This document shows, in pieces, positions 56,051 to 64,000 of a DNA stretch of 64,000 bases. The stretch comes from Rhizophagus irregularis (lineage: Eukaryota > Glomeromycota > Glomeromycetes > Glomerales > Glomeraceae), in contig NC_089430.1 of assembly GCF_026210795.1 (NCBI RefSeq), positions 744,001 to 808,000 of the forward strand. Reading direction: 5' to 3'. Below the pieces are notes generated by a model. It worked only from the letters and a program-made list of their open reading frames with translations, made no database searches and had not been told where the DNA came from. The position numbers and the translations under genes are program-made. Position 1 is the stretch's first letter. Each line of letters starts with the position of its first letter.

Positions 56051-56495
56051 TTTTAGTGTTATGTAGCGCTATAGTCGCAATTTTTATGTATTGTAAGCCG
56101 GCTTCCGGCAACGTTTTTATTTCATAAATAAAGTATTTTTATCGAACGTTATGAGAAACGGGTCACGTCTAATGAAATGGGGTGCGAACCCGATCACTAT
56201 GTAATATCGGACTATAAATCTAACCAATCTAGCCTATATAAAAAAGCGTAGCACTATATCAGGTGATAACTGATAAGTGAGAAGAGTCTTCACAGTTAGG
56301 GAGGCGCAGTGATTAGGCGTTCGTTGCACCATGCAATTGCTGATCATACGGCAGGCTTGTGAAACAGAATAATTTCTCACATATAGTGCTCACTCAGTAT
56401 TTTTTTTCACAAATAAAATTCTTTTTACTCTTGTCCTCATATACCGCACTTTGAGCCAATAACATTTCACAAAAAATACTATATAAGTCGGAAAT

Positions 56496-58210
56496 ATGTC
56501 TATCACTTTATTCTGTCTCGTTAAAGGAAATACAACCGCGAACGCTTTCTCTGTTAAAATAAACAGGGACGAGCCTATTAGTGAACTCAAGGACGCTATT
56601 AAGGCAAAAAAGTCACCAGAGTTCGACAATTTTCCTGCAGACAGGCTCAGGCTATGGAAAAAGGAAATTCCTGACGATCAGGACGATCTCTTAAGCAATC
56701 TCATTCTCAATGACGAACCCGAGCTCCTTGCAACAAGAGAAATTGGAGACTACTGGACTGAGAAACCGCCTAAGAGGCATATCCATGTTATTGTAAAATT
56801 GCCCCGTAAGTGTCTGGAGTGTCTGGTATAGTCTAATTTTTCGTCATTTGCCCTTGTAATATTAACACGCATTCGTTTCCAGTTCTCAGCTTGGAAGAGG
56901 CGTTGTCGTGTATTCCACCACCCATAACATATTCTCCGGACTGCGTTACCTCGAAGACCACTACTAAGGCTGTAGGTGACCCGCCGGCAAGTGTGCAACT
57001 TTGGGGAGACTTTTTCGAGCAAGTGAACAGCTTTCATTTCGACCAACAGCCGATATTCGAGAGGCCGAGATTTAATGATAGATTTGCTGTGGTCGATGAA
57101 GAGGATGTTCGTAATGCCATAAATGTTAATATTTGTATGATATTGAATGATCTTACAGGACCAGACTACGTATATTCAAGGAAATCTACTGACACTCCCG
57201 GCATACCAGATTTCAACTGTCATCTCGTGGGTTCATTGATCTTGGTGATGGAAGCTAAAAGAAAACATGTTTTAGAAGATATGGGGGAACAAACATTTCC
57301 CGAATTTTATCAGACGAGTAAAGGCAAGGATGTAGTTCAACAAATCTATAATTATATGGGAGGAAACGAACTTAGATATGGTATTCTCTCCACCTATGAT
57401 AATCACTGGTTTCTACTCCGAGAGCATACAGAGCTCCGGATCTCAAAAACCCTCCCACTTCAATCTGAAACTCCACCTGTACTCAAGGCATATGCTTATC
57501 TAACTCGACGGGCGAAAGAGAATCCCAAGTCTCCTAAACCTCAAGTACTAGTGCCGGCTCATGGAGACAATAATTCACGTAATCTTCGGTCACATTCGAA
57601 ATCGACTTCCAGCTCCTCAATAGATCAACAATCAACTTCCGGCACTTTTGCAAATCAACAATCGTCTTCTAACATCCCAGTAAACCAGCAAAAGTTTAGC
57701 TTCGCGGACTTCAAGTTTAAGGGCATACTAGGTGAAGGACGAAGTGGTAAAACACTCCTTTGCGAGTTTCGTGGCGATACGATTGCTTTGAAGAGCGTAG
57801 ACTTGTCGAAGGCTCCATCGTATGTTCTGAAAGAAATGCAGAAGGAAGTAGAGATTTACAAGGAACTCGCTGATATCCAAGGCAAGTATATCCCGAAGTT
57901 GGTCTGTTATGGATATTATGGAGGAGGTATGAGCTTCGTTATCGGCATGACTATTGTCGGCACTTCGTTGAGCGACCAAAAAATAAAGAAACAGCAAAAG
58001 ACAAGGGCTATTAAGGGATTAGAAGCGATCCACAAGCATGGCATCCTCCACAATGACATTCGGGAGGAAAACATCTTAATTAACGATGACGGTGGCGTCT
58101 ATCTGATTGACTTCGGTATGGCAAGTCGGGAGGACACAAAAAAGAAGAGAAAGCTTTTCGAGGAGGAACAGCTCAAATACTCTAACTTGCTAGATAGATA
58201 TAATACGTAA
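56496..58210 (+). CDS. Crinkler (CRN)-type protein: header, PD-(D/E)XK-like part, kinase
   Basis: Two exons, 56496-56805 and 56883-58210 (intron 56806-56882, GTAAGTGTCTG...TTTCCAG); about 545 residues. The first exon is the ubiquitin-like CRN header (MSITLFCLVKGNTTANAFSV ... HIHVIVKLP). The second exon begins with a segment holding GIPDF near residue 212 and EAKRK near 227-231, the spacing of a PD-(D/E)XK nuclease core. A Ser/Gln linker follows, then a kinase domain: GEGRSGKT loop, ALKSV lysine, HNDIREENIL (HND in place of HRD) and DFG (LIDFGMA). Family knowledge places such proteins among secreted or nuclear-acting effectors and conflict-system toxins. No signal peptide is visible. The domain set looks complete, so the protein is likely functional. 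Confidence 0.8.
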
Positions 58211-58490
58211 GATTTATTATTTCGCAAATTCCTATTTCTTGCAATCTTGCGAAGCGCCTGCGAAGCGCCTTAATGGCTAACGGCTAATTTCTTATAATTA
58301 ATAATCATGTATTTTACAGACATTTCGTAAAGAAGGAGGGGCGAATTTCCAAGTCACGTAAATGTCAGGTGGTTAGTTAGACTGTAGGGATATACATTAG
58401 ACATTTAGTATAGAAGCGTCATGTATCAGTTGTATCACGGGCTAAGTCCCGATCTTGTATTTATTTTTGCATGTATGTATATTAATAAAA

Positions 58491-58569
58491 ATTTTTCTTG
58501 GCAAATTTCGCTGACCTCGGGTCAGGAAAATCACATGATATTTTTTATTTTGAATGCTTATATACAGTC
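58491..58569 (+). promoter_or_regulatory. Promoter block of the coiled-coil gene
   Basis: TTCTTGGCAAATTTCGCTG, GGTCAGGAAAATCACATGAT and TTTTGAATGCTTATATACAG, ending 25 bases before ATG 58594. The TATA-like CTTATATACAG may be the core. An orphan copy lies at 18181-18249. Confidence 0.55.
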
Positions 58570-58593
58570 TATTAGTTTTATATATTATAGATC

Positions 58594-60252
58594 ATGTCAT
58601 CCGAGCTTGAAGTATTGAAACAGCGTATCATAGAACTTGAGGCTGAGAATGCCGAAATACCTGATCTTAGAAGAAAGATCTCAGAGTTCGATGCTGAGAG
58701 AGTTGATCTTAGAAGAAAGCTCTCAGTGTCTGATGCTGAAATAGCTGAACTTAAGCGCAGTAATAACGAGTTTCTAAGAGCGAATAAGGAATATAACGAG
58801 AGGCGTGATGCTGAAAATGCCAAACTCAGGGCCACAATCGAGGAGTTGAAATCTGAGAATATTGAAGTTAGAGATAGACTCACGAAAGTGGAACAGAGGC
58901 AGGTGCTAAATGATAATTCTTCTAATGATAATACCCCTAACATTAACTCATCTAACTTCAATTCGGGTGCGGTCCATCATGAAAAACCGTTAGAGGAGAA
59001 AGAGATGGATAGTTTCTTGCTTGAGGCTCATAAGAAAATCGTTAGTAGTGAAATAAAGCAACGCAATAAGGAAAAGAAACTTAGCAAAGCAGAGCAAGCA
59101 TCTCTTAACCAAGATCAAGAATCTGACACCGGGTGCTCCACTTCTGAAAAGATACTGGAGGTATTCAATCCCGTGACTAAAATTTCAGCCGGGGCCCCCG
59201 GCCAAAATAGCCATAGGAAGAAAGGTGCAGAAAATATCGTACAATTGATAGCTGATGGTATTAAGGATGATGCCCAATCGAGTGATAAAGCCATTCCTTG
59301 CGATGTGATTTCAATTGAGAGTCTCAACCAAAATTCATCTACAGATTCATTGCTTTCTCTAGCACAATTATTCGATAAAGCGGATGATGCTGAATATGGC
59401 GCAATTCGTGCTAATCAGGAAGAGATTTTGCGCTGGTATTATTATGGAAAGGAATTTTTAACTCAGGTTAGTGTGATTGTACAAGATGGAAAAGGCAAAA
59501 TAGGTGAAAAAAAGGCAAAGGGAATAATCTATGATAAAATGTTGGAACACCTATCCATGTTGCGAAAGCAACGATCTGAAGAGACAGGATTGCGCCTCCC
59601 AGAAATCTCCCGTAAAAACTTACAAAGGAAAACTCAGAAAGCTGTAAAGATATATATAATATTTGAAAAGGTAGGCGTAGAGAATATTAAGTATATTACG
59701 ACATATAGTGCGAACTCTATTTCTGAGTTGACTAATGATAAAGTTCAAGATATCATAGATAATTTCTCCGAGCATAATGATAACGATAACGATAACACCG
59801 ATGTGGAAGAAGTACCCATGGGGATTTCAGCCGGGGGCCCCGGCCAAAATTCAGCTGAGGTAAGTGAATTAATCGCACCTATTCCTGTTACACATGGCTC
59901 TAATTCTTTAGGTAATTCATCATTCACGCCACAAATTGCTCCAGCCGAGGCAGAGAATCTTGTCGACTATGATGAGGTATATTATGATGATGATACGTAT
60001 TTTGATGATCCCATGCCTTCGTCAATGGAGAAAGGAATTAATGAAGTTCAGACAGACGATGATAGTAATTGTAGCCACGACAATGATTCCGAAGAAGAGG
60101 TGCCAGATGAATCGGATGATGACGGATATAATAGATATGATGGATACGATGAATGGGGTAATTGTGACAGAGGCTATTATTATCGTGACAGAAGACGTGA
60201 AAGGAAAACCTCTCCAATGATGAGTCCTATTATTTCACCGGTAACTGCCTAG
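58594..60252 (+). CDS. Coiled-coil protein with acidic Asp/Tyr-rich tail, unknown function
   Basis: 552 residues, one exon, from ATG 58594. Residues about 1-105 form a coiled coil with repeated ELEAENAEIPDLRRKI-like heptads (the unit DLRRK..S..DAE occurs twice). A polar linker follows. The motif KISAGAPGQNS near residue 197 recurs as GISAGGPGQNS near 410. The region about 255-380 looks folded (EEILRWYYYGKEFLTQV, GEKKAKGIIYDKML, IYIIFEKVGVENIKYI), and the tail from about 440 is strongly acidic and Tyr-rich before a basic RRRERK end. This plan is common in a multi-copy, unnamed family of these fungi (recalled). Function unknown; self-association by the coiled coil is likely. Confidence 0.75.
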   Translation: MSSELEVLKQRIIELEAENAEIPDLRRKISEFDAERVDLRRKLSVSDAEIAELKRSNNEFLRANKEYNERRDAENAKLRATIEELKSENIEVRDRLTKVEQRQVLNDNSSNDNTPNINSSNFNSGAVHHEKPLEEKEMDSFLLEAHKKIVSSEIKQRNKEKKLSKAEQASLNQDQESDTGCSTSEKILEVFNPVTKISAGAPGQNSHRKKGAENIVQLIADGIKDDAQSSDKAIPCDVISIESLNQNSSTDSLLSLAQLFDKADDAEYGAIRANQEEILRWYYYGKEFLTQVSVIVQDGKGKIGEKKAKGIIYDKMLEHLSMLRKQRSEETGLRLPEISRKNLQRKTQKAVKIYIIFEKVGVENIKYITTYSANSISELTNDKVQDIIDNFSEHNDNDNDNTDVEEVPMGISAGGPGQNSAEVSELIAPIPVTHGSNSLGNSSFTPQIAPAEAENLVDYDEVYYDDDTYFDDPMPSSMEKGINEVQTDDDSNCSHDNDSEEEVPDESDDDGYNRYDGYDEWGNCDRGYYYRDRRRERKTSPMMSPIISPVTA

Positions 60253-61346
60253 GAGAATTATTGGGCGAATTAATTACTCGCATTGACTGAATTATCGTAT
60301 ATTTCTTTTTTTCCGAATCACGTGGGTGGCTTAGATATCATGTAAACGTCATCCCTATATTCCTCCGCAGTAAGACGTCACCGGCATCCGCAGTCGTAAA
60401 GGCGCTAAGACAGAGGATCTATTAATAACCCCGGCTATAAGAGCAATATTTTTGCGTTACTATACTTATGAACTTTCCCCAATGTTCTGGTATGTTCTAT
60501 CTCACTCATTACGCAGTTCTGAATTACTAATAAAAAAACACATCCCTGATTTACATTTTGCGGATCGTAAGACAGGGCGTCGTTAAAAAGAAATTCAAAA
60601 TGGAAATAGAGTCGATTAGAATCTATGATTTACAGATCCTCGGATAAACGGTAAATTTTTATTATCCTACTGACGTTAGTGCATTCAAATTACGTGTATA
60701 TGCTAATCACATATTAATCCGTTTTTGAATAGGAATTAGTGGTAACATGTGCGGTTCGTCATCTACAGATCTCGAACAAATATTCCGATTTTTTTTGATT
60801 ACAATTGAAATAGGGATAGGTTAATAATACATAACGAACTTCCTATTTGGGAGGGGCTGTGAACTCAAACAAAAATACACCACATGCGATCTTCTGTTTT
60901 GCAAGAGATCTTAGAAGTAAACGGAAAATTTTGAGACACGGTATTGCTCCATTAGTGTTACATTAAGTTGACATAGAACCGTAATTCGTCGGATTTACTT
61001 TTAAGCCGTATTGTTAAATGCGCCTCAAATTCAGGGAGGAACATTTGTTATTATTAGACAGGATCCAGGCCGTTATAATTGCTTTAGCTGAAAAAATATA
61101 ATTATGAAAAATATAGTTATGACAAATACACGTAATTTTTATTAAATCGGGTTAAATTCTCTTTTCACGCGTAGTAAGCATACAGTATAAAATAAACCTT
61201 TCTCCCAGCGCATTTACGCAAGATAACTATTGCTATTAAAAAAATCAAGCGATATTATCTAAAAAACTTGATCCACCAATAAAATCTCAATAAAATTACT
61301 ACGCCTAATCATGTAAAGTTTGTCATTGCTCAACTCTTCGGAAGCC
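60253..61346. other. Intergenic stretch
   Basis: About 1.1 kb without a credible frame. It presumably holds the terminator of the upstream gene and the promoter of the next. No repeat was recognised. Confidence 0.5.
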
Positions 61347-62219
61347 ATGTCATTTTTGGCCTTAACCGTCATTTTTTTGTTCATTAGTCCAGCGATATTC
61401 GTAGGAATCGTCACCATGTATGGAAATCTAAAACAAAAGATCTCTAATGAACTTTCCGCACATGTCATCAAAATTCTCATCGATCTTGGTATACTAAATA
61501 ATATACCGGGAAAGAGGTCACTTCATGACCAGATCTCTACTGAACTTAATGATAAATTTGACACATGTATTTCCGATATTAATTCTATTTTCACTGAGAA
61601 GCTCGACAGAATCAATAATGATCTTAATAATAAACTTACCGCGGAAAACAAGGCACGTGATGATGACTTCACTAAGGAGACACAGAAAATCTTTTCAATG
61701 ATCAGTACTGTTACTGAAAGGCTTGATAGGATCGAAGAAGCCTGTCATAATGATTTTGGAAACATTTCGTCCGAATTTACATCAATCAAAGCTTCTATTG
61801 AAATTCTTCAAAATGATTTGGCCCAACGTTATGCGGTTGTCCAAAGAGCCAATTTCGATCAACAAAGCGTGTTCAATGAATCTGAAACTAATGAATCTGA
61901 ATTGGGAAGTTCGCTAAACTCTGCCTCAGCTTCAACTAGTTCAAGCTCTTCATCTGAAGGTTCCAATTTATCTGGAATTTTTGATATTACTGGAGATATT
62001 AGAATCCGCTTTAAACAACACTTTGATCGACTTATGAAGGCGAGGAATTATACTTCTGATGAGATGTTTATCTCGGTAGCGGTAGATATTCGTGGTCTTG
62101 GAGGGAATATTAAAATCTCAACAGTGAAAAATTTTTATAGTGGTGTTGGTCGTAGTACAGTTAGTACTGTTAATCAGATAAACGCATGGGTAGCTAGTTT
62201 TAATAATAATGCGGAGTAG
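61347..62219 (+). CDS. Membrane-anchored coiled-coil protein, unknown C-terminal domain
   Basis: 290 residues from ATG 61347. Residues about 2-27 are a hydrophobic segment (MSFLALTVIFLFISPAIF), a likely membrane anchor or signal anchor. A long coiled coil follows (KLDRINNDLNNKL, ETQKIFSMISTVTERLDRI), then a Ser-rich linker and a C-terminal block (RFKQHFDRLMKARNYTSDEM, GLGGNIKISTVKNFYSG, STVSTVNQINAWV). The last block has the look of a helix-turn-helix with ISTVKNF.. and STVSTVNQI as candidate helices, but this is uncertain. The stop is followed by an AATAAA-type signal near 62364. Confidence 0.65.
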   Translation: MSFLALTVIFLFISPAIFVGIVTMYGNLKQKISNELSAHVIKILIDLGILNNIPGKRSLHDQISTELNDKFDTCISDINSIFTEKLDRINNDLNNKLTAENKARDDDFTKETQKIFSMISTVTERLDRIEEACHNDFGNISSEFTSIKASIEILQNDLAQRYAVVQRANFDQQSVFNESETNESELGSSLNSASASTSSSSSSEGSNLSGIFDITGDIRIRFKQHFDRLMKARNYTSDEMFISVAVDIRGLGGNIKISTVKNFYSGVGRSTVSTVNQINAWVASFNNNAE

Positions 62220-62778
62220 CGGGGAAGGAACTGCCAATATATGGGTTAGGGCCTGGCAGGCATTTATGCTTTATTTCTCCCTTGAAACAACCTGCTACTC
62301 TATTGTTTTTTTATTTTCATTTTTTACTTAGCCGGCCGGCCCTTTCTCATGTATTACTTTGCAATAAAGAATGTTTTGAATGATTTTTAAAATCTTGCAG
62401 TTAGTTATATTGGTAGAAACAAATTAGTTATAGATACTTTTCGTAAATGTAAGAGAGCAAAGAAATAACTTGATGCTGGGACTCGCACTAAATGGCCTAT
62501 GATCCGCGTACTCCCTCCCTCTTTGATAGCATCATACATTTCGCTTACTACCTCCACTTTTTTATAAAGGAATCGAAAAATAAATCATTGTTTATGTAGT
62601 TCTTTCATATGTAAATATGTATATCTTTGAACTCCGAAATATAACATCAGTAAAATCAAATGATGCATAAAAAAAGTATACAAAATCAATTAATCAAATG
62701 ATGTCATCCTCATAAGATATATAATAATTAGTATTCAAAAAAAATGTTTCTTAAACTTCTTTCTTAAAATTTTAATCA
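62220..62778. other. Intergenic stretch
   Basis: Contains GCCGGCCGGCCC (62332-62342 region) and AATAAAG near 62364, probably the 3' end of the 61347 gene. Nothing else was seen. Confidence 0.5.
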
Positions 62779-62934
62779 ATGTCTTCTTCTTTCATTGATA
62801 AAGAAAGTTTTACCGATATCATATCTATCCTTCTCGTGATTTTTATCGCGTTCGTGGTCTGTGTGATTATTAAGATATCTGAATTTACTATTTGGATTAT
62901 TACTTATCTAAGGCTTTCTTTTTGTCGCTTTTAG
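62779..62934 (+). CDS. Possible small membrane protein
   Basis: 51 residues from ATG 62779 (MSSSFIDKESFTDI) with a hydrophobic run ISILLVIFIAFVVCVIIKI. In another frame just after its stop a second hydrophobic run follows (PITFVLLLIAITSYIG, then NRSKSLACSLV and a stop near 63056). The two could form a two-helix membrane protein through a small intron or a frameshift. Evidence is weak. Confidence 0.3.
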   Translation: MSSSFIDKESFTDIISILLVIFIAFVVCVIIKISEFTIWIITYLRLSFCRF

Positions 62935-63118
62935 TTCTTTCCTATTACTTTCGTTCTTCTTTTGATCGCTATTACGTCATACATTGGATATAATATTAGT
63001 AAGGGGATTACTTATATCTTCAACAGAAGTAAGTCATTGGCTTGTTCACTTGTGTAACGTAAAGTCGTTAAAAACGGATTTCTCGTATTAAAAAATTTCA
63101 TACTCTATTCCAATAACC

Positions 63119-64000
63119 ATGGCGAACATGTCTAAAGTTTACTGCGAGAAAATAGATCTCAAAAATCTAGACCTTAAGAAGGTTTATACCTTCGAAGAGT
63201 TCGAGTACATAAACGACCAACTTAAGACTCGCACTATACAACTTAACGGAAAACCAGTTAACCTCTTCGAATACAAAAACGGAAAGTTAATCCCAATGCC
63301 TCAGACTCCATACGCAAGAGAAAAGGTTGTTGCCGAGATTGTAGGACAGTTGCGCAACTGGAACATCGAAACCCATCAAAATGGAGGCGTTACCTCTTCG
63401 CAAGGTGGCTTTGATTTTAATGTCGGGGGACAGAGAACAATTCGAGCACCCGACGTTTCTTTCACTCCAAAACAAACAGACCGCGGTTTGAACGCACTAC
63501 AAAATTGGACCTTCCAAGGTCAACCCTTCACCCCAATATTTGTTGTTGAGGTTGATTTTATTGAAAGTGAAGCACAATTCCAAGTATTTGACGATAGATT
63601 CAGAAATGAAATTTTTGCACAGGGAACATCTGTGGAGTTAGGATTTCTAGTTGACATCGGCCAAGATAATAACGGCCAACTGGTGGGAACTATCCATTCG
63701 TGGAAATGGTACGAAAATAGTAATGCTGTACGTCATTATGAACATGGATGGCGAAATATGGATACCAGGGTTAGCGGTCAGCAGATTCTTCCAGGATTCA
63801 TCTTGGATGTTGAGATGATTGAAGAGGCTATCTCACAAGTATGTTGTGACGATTTATCATTGATGATTTTATTTTAGATCTTATCATTTATTTATTTCAT
63901 CAAATGATTACAGCAAGATTCAGGTTCATATGATGATGTTACTAATATTCCTTGTAACGGACCTGGATGTACAGCAACTTTTACTAGTCACCACGCTTTC
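63119..64000 (+). CDS. Uma2-type (PD-(D/E)XK) nuclease-like protein, continues past the window
   Basis: Exon 1 is 63119-63838 (240 codons from ATG in CCATGG). A GTATGT donor, an intron to TTACAG (63913) and a second exon from 63914 follow, in phase 0. Exon 1 has the Uma2/DUF820 pattern known from bacterial and mobile-element nucleases: GKLIPMPQTPYAREKVVAEI, a G-rich strand VTSSQGGFDF, RAPDVSF with the catalytic Asp, and FVVEVD with the acidic residue of the E-x-K/D core. The second exon starts QDSGSYDD and includes PCNGPGC and SHHAF before the edge, suggesting an added zinc finger (Cys-x4-Cys...His-His). Without splicing the frame would read on to a stop at 63877. Likely DNA-cleaving or DNA-binding. 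Confidence 0.75.

Noticed and set aside
56281-56390. tRNA- or SINE-like GGCGCAGTGATTAGGCG
   Set aside because: An A-box-like start is visible but no B box or cloverleaf could be built.
58421-58618. 65-codon frame starting at 58421
   Set aside because: Overlaps the promoter block and the start of the coiled-coil gene; no motif.

Overview
The window is AT-rich eukaryotic DNA that reads like a nuclear scaffold of an arbuscular mycorrhizal fungus (Glomeromycotina, Rhizophagus-like). The grounds are family content (expanded TKL-type kinases with a Cys-x2-Cys head, kinase-Sel1 proteins, BTB/TLDc and F-box relics, a Crinkler-type protein, an origin-binding-protein helicase, a Uma2-type nuclease), short GT-AG introns of about 60-80 bases, and many small hairpin transposons. 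The assignment rests on recalled family resemblance, not on a search.

Layout. 1-14 kb is repeat-rich and nearly gene-free: a hairpin element, a Cys-rich pseudogene, a satellite with long and short units, decayed BTB/TLDc and F-box genes, and a 20-bp minisatellite. 14.8-17.3 kb holds a kinase-Sel1 gene (minus strand) with a tandemly copied micro-exon. 21.35-33.64 kb holds the most striking object: one minus-strand gene-like unit in which a single phase 0-0 exon, encoding a protein-kinase N-lobe, is repeated 25 times at about 440-bp spacing and then joined to one kinase C-lobe exon that lacks the HRD catalytic loop. Five of the 25 copies are broken. 35.3-36.9 kb (plus) and 43.5-45.1 kb (minus) hold two related four-exon kinases. 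Between and after them lie a Harbinger-like MITE, a 5'-truncated LINE with an exact target-site duplication, and, at 48.6-50.3 kb, stacked inverted-repeat elements.

From about 50.3 kb the character changes: less AT-rich, denser, mostly intronless genes. These are a 5'-truncated zinc-ribbon/UL9-like helicase, small Cys-rich and basic proteins, a gag-like protein, a ubiquitin-like protein, a Crinkler-type protein (header, PD-(D/E)XK-like part, kinase), a coiled-coil acidic protein, a membrane-anchored coiled-coil protein, and a Uma2-like nuclease running off the right edge.

Kinase domains or relics occur at six places. The N-lobe array looks as if it arose from such a gene by serial duplication of one exon with symmetric phase. 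The conserved scaffold with one variable loop suggests either a giant repeat pseudokinase or a bank of alternative N-lobe cassettes. Exon joins are inferred from frame, splice consensus and comparison between copies; no transcript evidence was available.
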